Translations under genes and position numbers: made by a program
Source: Malus domestica
Lineage: Eukaryota > Streptophyta > Magnoliopsida > Rosales > Rosaceae
Length of the DNA stretch: 64,000 nucleotides
Assembly: GCF_042453785.1 (NCBI RefSeq)
Contig: NC_091670.1
Span: forward strand, 33,801,501 to 33,865,500
Direction: 5' to 3'
The notes under the pieces: generated by a model
Database searches by the model: none
What the model was told of the DNA's origin: nothing
The model's input: only the letters and a program-made list of their open reading frames with translations
Shown: piece after piece, positions 1-10,674 of the stretch
Numbering within the stretch: the first letter of the stretch is position 1
How the letters are laid out: every line of letters begins with the position of its first letter

Positions 1-122
1 TATGTCACTAAATTTCGCCGTTTGGCTAATCGCACTCTTGACATTGGTCTGATCCTTCATAAAAGCTGTTTCATAGGGGGATTAAAGAAACAATTTAAAT
101 ATGAGTTAAGCTTTTGAAGCCT
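1..122 (+). pseudogene. gag fragment (upstream part) of the gypsy element
   Basis: The first 122 bases translate in frame 1 to a gag-like stretch containing CFIGGLK, the common plant gypsy gag pattern F-x-x-GL. The homology resumes at 8443 with PATVHDAIAIAVQLDAKI after the LARD is skipped. A 1-nt loss near 109-112 shifts the frame just before the insertion point, so this gag was already or is now non-functional. Confidence 0.75.
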
Positions 123-2067
123 TGATCGGATGATATTTATATATATTTTTACTTTGAATTCACTCGTCTTTTCTTAGTTAGTTCCTTATATTTTTGAGCT
201 ATTTACGTTATTTTTGTGTTTATAGGATTTGTTATGCAAAGAAAATAAAAATAGAACAAGTGAAATTTTATGTAATAAATTCGTCAAAACTGTCTGTGTA
301 GATCAGCTTTTAAATTAAATTAAAAATTATATTTAATAATGATAAGTCGTGATGATGTTTGAAACATCATCATGATGGTTTTGTTTTGTAGAAAAAAAAA
401 AAGAAAGAAAACGGTGGAAAGAAAGAGTTGGACAAAGAAAGGAAAGAATCCAAGGCAAAAGAGGAGTAGATGCGGGGAGGACTGGAAAACAGAGAAAGCA
501 AACGGGACAGCCAAGAGAAGTGGGGATGGCAAAATAAAAGAATAATAAAATAAAGAAAAAGGACTGTCAGATGGAAGGAGGGAAGAGGATTGGGAGCTGC
601 CTTTGACAGCTAAGAGGTCAGCCGCTGGGTCCAGCTCTCGCCACTTGCGACGAGCCCCATGATTCTTTTCTTGGATCCAGAGAGCGTGAGACAAAGGGGA
701 AAATAAAATAAGAGCTGCGGGGAGGAAAAACGGGGGGAGAAAAAAGGCTGCCTTGCGCAGCCTGAAGGCAGAGAGAAAAACGTGAAGAGGAGAGGAAAAA
801 GGCTGCCTTTGGCAGCGTGAAAGAAAGTCAGCTGGGAAAGAAAAAGCTGCCCTTGGCAGCGCACGGGAAGAAGCAGAGAAACCGAGAGGCTGTGAGCGCG
901 GGGAAGAGGAGAAGACGGGACAGATTCCACAAGGAGGTGGTGACGCGGGGAAGAACAGGAGCTGCCCTTTGGCAGCAACTGACGCAGTTCAGGGAATTGT
1001 CAGCGAGAGGAAGACAGGCAGATGCAGCAGATCACCTTCTTTCGGTTTACTCTCTCTAAATTTTTATTTTATTTCTGTTTTTAATAATGTGTAATTAATT
1101 TTATTTTGGCTAGAGGTTAATTCGAAACCATGAATATATTTGTAATATGAATTGATTACCTTCAGTTGTGATTTCTGAGTTGTGATTTAATTTGCTTAAC
1201 TGCTTGATAGATAACTTATTTTTGTATGTCGATTAAGGATGCATACTTAATTTACATGCATGAATTTGATGCTAGAATATAAGTGAATTTCACCTAATCG
1301 TTATGAACTTATTTTCACAAGTAGTAAAGGTTGCTAGTCACAATCACGTTAAGTAAATTCTTGGCAAGAGTATCATGCTTTTCATAGTTACGAATGCCTC
1401 GTCAATGCTTATAGTTTTCACAAAGTTTAATGATCTTTGATTGTATCTCTATTGTGCTTTTCACGTAGGGGACTTTTGAAGAATGTTTTGAATTGTTGTA
1501 TGCGTTTTCCCGTCCAATTCAATAACTTAAGGAAAACTTGAAGATTAAAAAAGTGCTGTTCACGGTTAATCTGGAGTATTGAAATTCACAATTTATTGAA
1601 AGAACAACTGAAAATCAATTTAGGTTGCATATGTGTAATGTGTGGAGAAGAACCCTCTAGCTAGTCCGTCATTTATCTTTTCACCTTAATTTTATGTTTT
1701 TATCAATTCTGTAATTTAATTAAGTTTAATTTACTTTTCATCAAAACCAAACACCCATCCATTATTAAATTATATTATTTAGTTAGTTTTCTTTATTGTT
1801 AGTCTTTTAATTTAATTTCCGTCCATTTCAGTCCTAGTGTTTAATTTGATTGTTTTCATTATTTTGAATCATTTTAAGTGTGTTTCGAGTTATTAGAGTT
1901 TTTAGCCTAGTTTTGTGTCCTTGAGTCTTATTTAATATTTTTAAATTAATTTAGAATAGATTAGCAATCCCTCCTAATCCCCGGCCTAGAACGATACCCT
2001 ACTTACATCTATACTACAATTGTCAAAAAGAGGGTTTAATTTGTGTGTCAAGTAATTTCACGCATCA
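123..2067 (+). repeat. 5' LTR of the LARD (1945 bp)
   Basis: The sequence matches 6498-8442 at a constant offset of 6375 with no net indels. Differences noticed by eye are G492/A6867, C685/T7060 and C1272/T7647. The middle (about 400-1040) is purine-rich and GC-richer than the AT-rich ends and holds five short hairpins. An 80-codon ORF at 817-1059 lies in this purine-rich part; its composition is low-complexity and I do not treat it as a gene. Confidence 0.95.
595..976 (+). repeat. Cluster of five GCTGCC...GGCAGC hairpins in the LTR
   Basis: Short inverted repeats occur at 595-611 (stem AGCTG/CAGCT), 746-762 (GGCTGC/GCAGCC), 802-816, 846-860 and 961-976 (each GCTGCC/GGCAGC with a 3-4 nt loop). 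Their loops are CTT, TTT or similar, and the last reads GCTGCCCTTTGGCAGC. All five recur in the 3' LTR at +6375. The role is unknown; RNA structure in the leader or U3 is one possibility. Confidence 0.8.
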
Positions 2068-2072
2068 AATTT

Positions 2073-2090
2073 TGGCGCCGTTGCCGGGGA
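2073..2090 (+). other. Primer-binding site, tRNA-Asp type
   Basis: TGGCGCCGTTGCCGGGGA starts 5 nt after the 5' LTR. It is complementary to the CCA-tailed 3' end of plant tRNA-Asp as I know that tRNA. This fixes the plus-strand orientation of the element. Confidence 0.88.
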
Positions 2091-2464
2091 TTAGCAACTT
2101 TGCTAATCCTTTTATTTTTGTTTTTGTTTATGTTTATATTGGTGTTTGTGTATTTTACTTTTGATATTTGATTTATTTTTCTTTCTTTGATTTTAGGTTC
2201 AAATGGAGCCGAGGGAAATTTAAAGGAAAGATGCGTCCGGCTAAAGACGTTAAATCAAGCGCTTCTTGGGAGGCAACCCAAGCATTCAACGAAGAGAGAC
2301 TTTGGAATCGCTAACCCAATCAGATTTGCATTTTTACACCCTTATCTTTAATGCTTTCATTTTGTCTTGTTTAGTTAGTTGTGTTATTTGTTTGATTTCT
2401 GTGAGTTTGTGTTATTTAGTTTAAGTGTGGGGGAAGGTTAACCAAAGTCTCTTTACATTAATTT

Positions 2465-2534
2465 AAATTAAAAAAAAAAAAAAAAAAAAATTAAAAAAAA
2501 AAAAAAAAAAAAAGATAAAATTTAAAATTAATGA

Positions 2535-2565
<31 letters not shown>

Positions 2566-2575
2566 AAATTAAAAT
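2465..2575. repeat. Poly-A tracts in the LARD interior
   Basis: Long A runs broken by TTAAA and TTAAAATTAATG. Simple sequence immediately downstream of the stop of the antisense ORF, where it reads as poly-T on that strand. Another A-rich tract lies at 5821-5890. Confidence 0.9.
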
Positions 2576-2601
2576 TTTACAATGATGTAAACTAATAGTA
2601 T

Positions 2602-3228
2602 TCATTGGTCGGGTGGTGCTTCAGTAGTGGGCGGGGCTTCAGCAGTCGGCGGGGCCACAGAAGGAGGAGGCAGCAGAGGTTGATCAGTTGGAGCTTCACT
2701 ACGCGGTGCCGCTCCAGAAGACGAAGGCAGATGTTGTTGGAACAAACCCACAAACCTCCGATGATCAAGTAAAATTTGACCATCGGTGTCCTGCATCTGG
2801 TCAATCTTCCTCTTCATGCTGGTGGCATAGCTGTGTGCGAGCTTGTGCAATTCCTTATTCTCATGCTTGAGCCCTTTAATCTCTTGCTTGAGACTCTGTA
2901 TTTCAGCCACCAAGGATTCAACGTGACGGGTTCGGGCATATAGGCGTTGGGCCATGTTGGATACGGAACCCGCACACTGCACACTGAGAGCCAGAGACTC
3001 CTTGACTGCCAATTCATCAGACCGCCTTGCGAGCAGTCTGTTATCTCTGGGAGTGACAAGGTTTCGGGCCACCACCGCAGCTGTCATATCATTTTTTATC
3101 ACCGAATCCCCCACGGTAAGGGGACCGGTAGGGGATATGAAGGATGGCCGCCATATGTTGTCTGGTGAAGGCGGAGCTGCCTCTTCACCAATGTTCAAGT
3201 CAAAACGACGATCAGAAGGGCCAGACAT
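2602..3228 (-). CDS. Antisense 208-residue coiled-coil ORF carried by the LARD
   Basis: This is the longest ORF of the element and runs opposite to the element's own transcription. The N-terminus has FDLNIGEE and a PLTVGDSVI segment. The middle (about residues 110-150) is a heptad-like charged stretch (EIQSLKQEIKGLKHENKELH) typical of a coiled coil. The C-terminus is a P/A/T-rich tail with repeated EAPP. No retroelement domain is visible. The sequence upstream of the ATG (3229-3360, read on the minus strand) is pyrimidine-rich like a plant 5' UTR. Antisense extra genes are known in some Tat-lineage elements such as Grande; whether this is one is inference. The function is unknown, and it could be a captured host fragment. 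Confidence 0.6.
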   Translation of the reverse strand: MSGPSDRRFDLNIGEEAAPPSPDNIWRPSFISPTGPLTVGDSVIKNDMTAAVVARNLVTPRDNRLLARRSDELAVKESLALSVQCAGSVSNMAQRLYARTRHVESLVAEIQSLKQEIKGLKHENKELHKLAHSYATSMKRKIDQMQDTDGQILLDHRRFVGLFQQHLPSSSGAAPRSEAPTDQPLLPPPSVAPPTAEAPPTTEAPPDQ

Positions 3229-3420
3229 TTTTCAGAGGTGGTAAAGAATGAAGAGAGTTGGACTGATCAAGATTAAACAAGTGCAAGAAGGGAGTGTTTA
3301 CAGGAGGGAGCTCAAGTGTGTTGTGGAACAAGCTTAACGTCTCTATAAAAAGGAAGAAATCAAAGAGGCGCTCCTCAGAGAAGCGTCCTCTCGCAAATCG
3401 AAGAGTCGGGGCTCCGTTCT

Positions 3421-3505
3421 CAAACGTCTGATTCTTTTCTCAAAAGAGGAGTTTCCTTTCTCAAAAGCCGGATTCTTTTCTCAAAAGAGGCGTTTCATTT
3501 CTTAA
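3421..3505. repeat. Short tandem repeat between two divergent leader-like regions
   Basis: The block GATTCTTTTCTCAAAAGAGG is repeated in about 50-bp steps with a related copy between (CTCAAAAG occurs four times). It lies between the antisense ORF leader (below 3360) and a plus-strand leader-like stretch (3870-4004), so it could be a shared control region. That role is inference. Confidence 0.45.
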
Positions 3506-4004
3506 AGGCTGGGCTTGCTCAGAAACCACGAGCCGAACCCCGGATTTCAAAAGATCAATTTGTCCAGACGTGTCGTCACTTGTCACACGCAAATTGCTTT
3601 GCGGAAATCTCGGGCAATTTGTCGAAGCACCAATTCAGAAATCGAAGAGGGAAATTCAACAGTCAAAGACACGCTAGCTTTCTCAAAAGCTGGGCTTCAA
3701 CCCACGGGAAAATCTTCTTTTCCAGATTTATCCGCACGTGTCACATGCTACCTCTACAATCGACGATGCTCAGAGCTCGAAGCGCCGATTACAGATATCA
3801 ATGAGGAATCAGCTTTGCGGAAATTACGGGCAGCTTTGTCAGAAAGCGCGTAATTTGTATTCTTCACCCATCCACCGGCTGCCGACACTAAGTGAGAGAA
3901 CAGTTCCGGTTGTGAAGACAAGTCCTATAAGTTTCTACCTTCGCCTTCCACAGCAAAAGCACACTCTCTCAGCACACCCTCTCAACACCTCTTCATCTCC
4001 GAAA

Positions 4005-4250
4005 ATGCATTCCCAAAGAATCCTCTCGAGTCACTCTGTGTTCCTCATTCCTTGGGATACTCCTGCGAACAACCCATTCAAAGCAAAAGTATTTCATATC
4101 ATAAAGGTTGAAAGCAAGAGTATCTCATATCATGCTTTCTCCATGTCCTTCTCCTTGTCTTTGTTTTCCGACAAGGAGAAAGAGAGCAATCAGCCAGCAT
4201 TTGGTATCAATCTTCCAATCTGGAGCCAACTGCCTGGAACCCTTTCCTGA
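4005..4250 (+). CDS. Possible small plus-strand ORF of the LARD (81 residues)
   Basis: An ATG follows a pyrimidine/CA-rich stretch (3930-4004, with CACTCTCTCAGCACACC-like sequence) and a TATA-like CCTATAAG near 3923, the layout of a plant promoter and leader. The peptide beginning MHSQRILSS has no domain I recognise, and the frame is also open upstream to 3738. It may simply be non-coding leader RNA. Confidence 0.2.
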   Translation: MHSQRILSSHSVFLIPWDTPANNPFKAKVFHIIKVESKSISYHAFSMSFSLSLFSDKEKESNQPAFGINLPIWSQLPGTLS

Positions 4251-6482
4251 TTGCTTACCTAGCCTTGCTCTCGAGTACTCATCTTCATCATTTTATGCTT
4301 TCTCTTCGTCTACCACATCTGCCTGGGGGACAGTAAGGGAAGTGAAAATGATACCTCGAAGCATGTGGAGACAATTCAGCTAGGGACAAGGAGAAAGAGA
4401 GCAAGAGGTGGGCACTTGGAAAGATTGAAGAAAGAAATAAGGACCAACACCTTTCCCTCGTGCCTGCCCGTTGTGCAGAAGAAACAAGCAGAGAAGAATG
4501 CAGCTTGCACAATCATCCCAGCGGAAGGAGTCCGAACTGAGGAACTAGAGAAGCTGCCACATCTGCTTGGAGAACAAATAAGGAACTGCAACATAACCAA
4601 AGAGCAAAGCTTCGCCGTACAATATCATAAAATCATCACTTGCAAGTGAAAAGCTAAGTGTCACCCTGTTCAAGAGGAAAGCTGTGGAAAGTCAACAAGC
4701 ACGACCAATGATTACTTATTAGTTTTATTCATTATCTTTTATCGTAATTTTCAATTTTTCGTTTGCAATTTTTTTTTAATTTTAATTAATTTTCTTGCGT
4801 TACTTAACTGAATTATTTCTTTTCTTTGCAGGAACTTTTGGTTATTTCCACCCTTGAAGTTGATTACAGAATTTTAGCTTGGGGGTCATCGCTTGATTTT
4901 ACTGCAAATTAGGGAAGTTTTCAGTCCAATTGCGTTATTTTGTTTCTTATTATTTTTTTTATTTTATTTTATTTTTTTATTTGCATTATAGTGTTTTCTG
5001 ACATTGGGGACAATGTCAAGTTTAAGTGTGGGGGTAGAAATCTCCAGAATTTCATTTGTCTCTGTGTTGTTGTTTTTTGTGTTCTTAATTAGTTTTGTTT
5101 TCTTTTAAAAAAAAAAATTTAAATTAAAAAAATTTCGGAAAATTTAAAAATCCAAAAATATTGTCTTGTTTCCCTTATTGTTTTGAATTAGATTTTTGTT
5201 AGTTTCCCGACCCAATGATATAATTAGATCAAATTTGAATCACGATTATCAAGAACTTAGTTAACATGTGTTTTATGAAATTCCTAATTCTCTTGTTAGT
5301 TTTGTACATGTTTGACCATCTTTGAAAAACCAAATGCACATAGCCTTGTTAATGTGAAACTAAAGTATGACTTAAAGCTTCATATGTGAATTTAGTGACC
5401 ATATACATCCTATGTGAGTTTTTGAGCCGATTGAAAGTGTGTGCATTTTTCATACACTCTTATTCTTTCATGTGTGATGAACTTATGTGAGATACATCTC
5501 TAGAACTTGCGTAACGATCTTTCGAAATGTTTGTCATTGATTGCATGAACTTGGAAATGATAGAGGCATTAGGTTTACCACTATGGCCCAAATAACCATG
5601 TTTCCCAAAGAAAAATGATATCATTAGTTTGCCAATTTGAGCCGTGTTTGTTGAGCCTTTTATTTCTTATCACCAGATATGTCTACCCTTATACCTGAAA
5701 CATTTTTCCTTACCATTTCCAAGCGAGCAATGCGAGATTGTCTTATGAGAAACGTTTGTGAAATACTGTGAAGATGTTTGGCAAAAGAATAAGTGTGGGG
5801 GTATTTCATGTTTGTGAATTAAAAGAAAAGAAAAAAAGAAAAAAAAAAAAAAAAAAAAAAGAAAGATTGTATAAAAAGAAAATAAAAAGTTTTTAAAAAT
5901 TCAGTTTAAGAGTATGGTTGGAGGTGCTAGAAGAATTGCTGGAGAGCTTGAGTTCTTATAAATCTAAAGAAAAGAATTGCTTGCAATGTAGCTTGGAACT
6001 TGTGTTTACCTATTCTTTCATTTCAATAACCCTCTCCCTAAACCTCATTACATCCAATAAAAGTCCTCTTGATTTAAGTTTTGCAATTATGATTGTGGAG
6101 ATGAGATCTTTATGCAAGCTTATGGTAGAAATTTCACATTTGATTCTTTGAGCGAAACACATTAAAACTAAACACATGTGTGATTGAGTGCATATCCCGT
6201 GAGAAGGTCGCTAGTTTGCATATGATGATTTTAAAAATAAAAACTTGAAATTGCATTAGCATGGCTATCTCACACACTACACTTCAAGGATGATTTAAAG
6301 ATTACTGCTAATATTTGAATAAGGAAGATGAACTTGGATTATTTCCTTGATGCTAGCTATGGTTCTTGATGATTTGTTTTCTCGAATGAAATTCTATGAG
6401 GGTCACATAGGGGGAAGCTAATGTTTTTCTTGTTACTTCTTGTTCTAGTTTTCTTTGTTTTGCTCGAGGACTAGCAAAAGTT

Positions 6483-6497
6483 AAGTGTGGGGGTATT
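6483..6497 (+). other. Polypurine tract of the LARD
   Basis: AAGTGTGGGGGTATT directly precedes the 3' LTR, the place where plus-strand DNA synthesis is primed. The same core AAGTGTGGGGG also occurs at 2423, 5024 and 5791. Confidence 0.75.
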
Positions 6498-8442
6498 TGA
6501 TCGGATGATATTTATATATATTTTTACTTTGAATTCACTCGTCTTTTCTTAGTTAGTTCCTTATATTTTTGAGCTATTTACGTTATTTTTGTGTTTATAG
6601 GATTTGTTATGCAAAGAAAATAAAAATAGAACAAGTGAAATTTTATGTAATAAATTCGTCAAAACTGTCTGTGTAGATCAGCTTTTAAATTAAATTAAAA
6701 ATTATATTTAATAATGATAAGTCGTGATGATGTTTGAAACATCATCATGATGGTTTTGTTTTGTAGAAAAAAAAAAAGAAAGAAAACGGTGGAAAGAAAG
6801 AGTTGGACAAAGAAAGGAAAGAATCCAAGGCAAAAGAGGAGTAGATGCGGGGAGGACTGGAAAACAAAGAAAGCAAACGGGACAGCCAAGAGAAGTGGGG
6901 ATGGCAAAATAAAAGAATAATAAAATAAAGAAAAAGGACTGTCAGATGGAAGGAGGGAAGAGGATTGGGAGCTGCCTTTGACAGCTAAGAGGTCAGCCGC
7001 TGGGTCCAGCTCTCGCCACTTGCGACGAGCCCCATGATTCTTTTCTTGGATCCAGAGAGTGTGAGACAAAGGGGAAAATAAAATAAGAGCTGCGGGGAGG
7101 AAAAACGGGGGGAGAAAAAAGGCTGCCTTGCGCAGCCTGAAGGCAGAGAGAAAAACGTGAAGAGGAGAGGAAAAAGGCTGCCTTTGGCAGCGTGAAAGAA
7201 AGTCAGCTGGGAAAGAAAAAGCTGCCCTTGGCAGCGCACGGGAAGAAGCAGAGAAACCGAGAGGCTGTGAGCGCGGGGAAGAGGAGAAGACGGGACAGAT
7301 TCCACAAGGAGGTGGTGACGCGGGGAAGAACAGGAGCTGCCCTTTGGCAGCAACTGACGCAGTTCAGGGAATTGTCAGCGAGAGGAAGACAGGCAGATGC
7401 AGCAGATCACCTTCTTTCGGTTTACTCTCTCTAAATTTTTATTTTATTTCTGTTTTTAATAATGTGTAATTAATTTTATTTTGGCTAGAGGTTAATTCGA
7501 AACCATGAATATATTTGTAATATGAATTGATTACCTTCAGTTGTGATTTCTGAGTTGTGATTTAATTTGCTTAACTGCTTGATAGATAACTTATTTTTGT
7601 ATGTCGATTAAGGATGCATACTTAATTTACATGCATGAATTTGATGTTAGAATATAAGTGAATTTCACCTAATCGTTATGAACTTATTTTCACAAGTAGT
7701 AAAGGTTGCTAGTCACAATCACGTTAAGTAAATTCTTGGCAAGAGTATCATGCTTTTCATAGTTACGAATGCCTCGTCAATGCTTATAGTTTTCACAAAG
7801 TTTAATGATCTTTGATTGTATCTCTATTGTGCTTTTCACGTAGGGGACTTTTGAAGAATGTTTTGAATTGTTGTATGCGTTTTCCCGTCCAATTCAATAA
7901 CTTAAGGAAAACTTGAAGATTAAAAAAGTGCTGTTCACGGTTAATCTGGAGTATTGAAATTCACAATTTATTGAAAGAACAACTGAAAATCAATTTAGGT
8001 TGCATATGTGTAATGTGTGGAGAAGAACCCTCTAGCTAGTCCGTCATTTATCTTTTCACCTTAATTTTATGTTTTTATCAATTCTGTAATTTAATTAAGT
8101 TTAATTTACTTTTCATCAAAACCAAACACCCATCCATTATTAAATTATATTATTTAGTTAGTTTTCTTTATTGTTAGTCTTTTAATTTAATTTCCGTCCA
8201 TTTCAGTCCTAGTGTTTAATTTGATTGTTTTCATTATTTTGAATCATTTTAAGTGTGTTTCGAGTTATTAGAGTTTTTAGCCTAGTTTTGTGTCCTTGAG
8301 TCTTATTTAATATTTTTAAATTAATTTAGAATAGATTAGCAATCCCTCCTAATCCCCGGCCTAGAACGATACCCTACTTACATCTATACTACAATTGTCA
8401 AAAAGAGGGTTTAATTTGTGTGTCAAGTAATTTCACGCATCA
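6498..8442 (+). repeat. 3' LTR of the LARD (1945 bp)
   Basis: Near-identical copy of the 5' LTR. It ends CGCATCA and is followed by the target duplication AGCCT, after which gypsy gag coding resumes without a gap. Confidence 0.95.
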
Positions 8443-8753
8443 AGCCTGCAACTGTGCATGATGCCATTGCTATTGCAGTGCAATTGGATGCAAAAATTTC
8501 TGAGTTTAAACCTACCTCTACTAAACCTTCTCCCACAGTCAAACCTCACACTACGTATGCTACTCCTATGGCTCACACTGTACCTCGCCATGTTAACTTA
8601 GCTATCAAGTCTCCAGATGAAATTCAAAGGAAACGAGAAAAGAGAGAATGTTAACTTTGCACTGATAAATGGTCAATGGGCCATAAATGTGGTTTGAAGC
8701 AACTTCTTTTGTTGGATGTCTTGGAGTATGATGAATTGGAGATGGAACCTTAA
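8443..8753 (+). pseudogene. gag C-terminal part with damaged zinc knuckle (gypsy element)
   Basis: Reads PATVHDAIAIAVQLDAKISE, a proline/threonine-rich linker, then a CX2C...GHKC zinc-knuckle remnant of the DKWS-x-GHKC type seen in chromovirus gags. A TAA stop falls inside the knuckle just after its first Cys (near 8652), and the segment ends at another stop at 8751-8753. Confidence 0.75.
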
Positions 8754-8756
8754 GAA

Positions 8757-9089
8757 GTGCCCCTAGAATTGTACAACATAGAGCTTAGTGCTTGTGCATT
8801 TTATGGCACTAATGAAGGGCAAACTTCCAAAACCATGAAAGTAGAAGGTCAAATCAATGGACAATGTGTTAAAATCCTCTTGGACTTTGGCAGCACACAT
8901 AACTTTATTAATTCCAAGCTTCTTAAGCAGTGGGGATATCATGCTTACTCTACTAAATCTTTTGAAGTGATGATAGAAGATAAGGGTATGGTAAGAAGTT
9001 TTGGATGTTGTAAACAAGTTGCTCTTACTTTGGGAAGGTATAATTGCAATGTGGTTCTGTATTCACTAACACTAGGGGTTGTGATGTAG
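8757..9089 (+). pseudogene. Retroviral-type aspartic protease region (gypsy element)
   Basis: The active-site motif appears as LLDFGSTHNFI. The usual D-[ST]-G triad is D-F-G here, so the residue after the catalytic Asp has changed. The Ty3/gypsy family normally has DSGATHNF- or DSGSTHNF-like sequence. The region stops at 9087-9089 before the linker to RT. Confidence 0.75.
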
Positions 9090-9422
9090 TGTTGGGAGTG
9101 TAGTGGTTATCCACAGTGAGTCCTGTGATGTGGGATTTTTAACTGCTCATAATGGAGTTCACCAAAGACCAACACACTTACAAATTAACTCATAAGGTCA
9201 CCTTTGAGCATACCATTCAAGAGGTGTCATTGCAACACCTAGATAAGGAGATATTTAACTCCAATTTAGGTCTATTTCTCTACTACATGGAAGGGAGAAA
9301 AGTTGAGGCTTTTGAATTAACTCAAAACAACTTCAAGAACTTTAGAGTTTGCTTAGGAAATTTGATGAGAATTTTGCCTTTTCCACTAAGTTACCTCCTC
9401 ACAGGGTACATGATCATCACAT

Positions 9423-10083
9423 TCCACTGATACATGGAGCTAAACCACCCAACATTAGGCCATATCATTATGGTCCATTGAAGAAAAGTGAAATTGAAAA
9501 GGTAGTTCAGGATTTGCTTGATCCATGATTCATTAGATAGAGCCATAGCCCCTTGTTATTCCCTATCGTATTGGTGAAAAAGAAGGAAGGCACATGAGGA
9601 TGTGCATAGACTATATAGAGCTCAATTCACTCACTGTCAATGACAAGTATCCCATTCCCTTGATAGATGACCTCCCTAGATGAATTGCATGGGGCACAAT
9701 ACTTCTCTAAGTTGGATATAAGGTTTGGATATCACCAGATCTTAATAAACTCAGAAGATGTGGAAAAAACAGCTTTTAGAACTCATGAAAGGCATTATGA
9801 GTTCCTTGTGATGCCTTTTGGTCTCACCAATGCACCAACCACTTTTCAAAGTCTTATGAATGATTTGTTCAAGCCATATCTCAGAAAATTTGTGTTAGTT
9901 TTCTTTGATGATATTCTGATATATAGTAAGACTTGGGAAGACTACTTAACTCATTTGCAGCTTGTATTAGGAATTCGTAGAGATAATTAACTATATCTTA
10001 AGAAATCAAAATGCTCATTTGGACAAACTTCTGCAGAGCATTTAGGGCATATTGTATCCCATGATGGTGTAGCTGCTGACCTT
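9423..10083 (+). pseudogene. Reverse transcriptase region (gypsy element)
   Basis: Typical Ty3/gypsy RT motifs appear in order: [29 protein letters not shown] (motif with the first catalytic Asp), [16 protein letters not shown] and the catalytic [10 protein letters not shown] near 9900. Several stops lie in 9520-9670 and one at 9988, so no full-length RT can be made. Confidence 0.85.
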
Positions 10084-10089
10084 TCCAAG

Positions 10090-10674
10090 TTGCAGACAAT
10101 TCAGGAACAGCTTACCCCCAAAAATGTTAAAGAGTTAATAGGGTTTTTGGGACTCACTGGCTACTACAGGAAATTTGTGCCAGTCTATGGGAATATATGC
10201 CAACCCTTGTACAAACTCATAAGGAAGGATAGGTTTGAGTGGAATTCAGATGCTACATTGGCTTCTGAACAACTCAAGTCTATCATGGTTTCACCACAGG
10301 TTCTTGTTCTCCCAGATTTTTCTAAAACTCTTGAGTTAGAATGTGATGCATATAGATGTGGTATTGGTGTTGTGATACATCAATCAGGGAGACCTATAGC
10401 TTTCACTAGCCAATTCCTAGGTCCCAGAAATCAAGCTCTTTCTACATATAAGAGAGAACTGATTGCCATTGTACATGCTGTGAAGAAATGGCAACACTGT
10501 CTTCAGGGAAGACATTTTATTATCAAGACTGATCATAACAGTCTTAAATATTTCCTAAACCAGAGGGCAATACTCATTTCCAACAGAAATGAGTGTCAAA
10601 ACTGTTGGGGTATGACTACGAAATCTAATACAAACAACGGCCTCAAAATGTGGTTGTTGATGCACTCTCCATAG
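10090..10674 (+). pseudogene. RT thumb/connection and RNase H region (gypsy element)
   Basis: Open for 194 codons. KELIGFLGLTGYYRKFV is the conserved connection segment after RT. RNase H follows with the catalytic Asp context LECDAYRCGIG, an ALSTYKRELIAIV motif (catalytic Glu) and IIKTDHNSLKYFLNQ. The frame is lost after about 10590, where the usual region before integrase reads in another frame. Confidence 0.85.

Larger units (their letters stand above)
123..8442 (+). mobile_element. 8.3-kb LARD-like LTR retrotransposon without gag-pol, inserted in gypsy gag
   Basis: Two co-linear LTRs (123-2067 and 6498-8442, offset exactly 6375) begin TGATCGG and end CGCATCA. A perfect 5-bp target duplication AGCCT flanks the element (118-122 and 8443-8447). 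A primer-binding site matching the 3' end of tRNA-Asp follows the 5' LTR, and a G-rich purine tract precedes the 3' LTR. The 4430-bp interior has no recognisable gag, protease, RT or integrase on either strand, so this is a non-autonomous large retrotransposon derivative. The tRNA-Asp primer and the AAGTGTGGGGG interior motifs resemble plant Athila/Tat-group gypsy elements (inference). I saw only three LTR differences, all transitions, so the insertion is recent. Confidence 0.93.

Noticed and set aside
817..1059. 80-codon ORF in the LARD LTR (also at 7192-7434) and the overlapping 120-codon minus-strand ORFs
   Set aside because: They fall in purine-rich LTR DNA with low-complexity Lys/Arg or Ser/Phe translations; identical duplication reflects the LTR pair, not a gene family.
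3515..4649. Several overlapping plus-strand ORFs in the LARD interior as possible gag remnants
   Set aside because: None shows a zinc knuckle, capsid-like pattern or protease motif; only the ATG at 4005 was retained at low confidence because of its leader-like context.
5918..6151. 77-codon ORF in the LARD
   Set aside because: AT-rich, no domain, frame opened by low stop density only.
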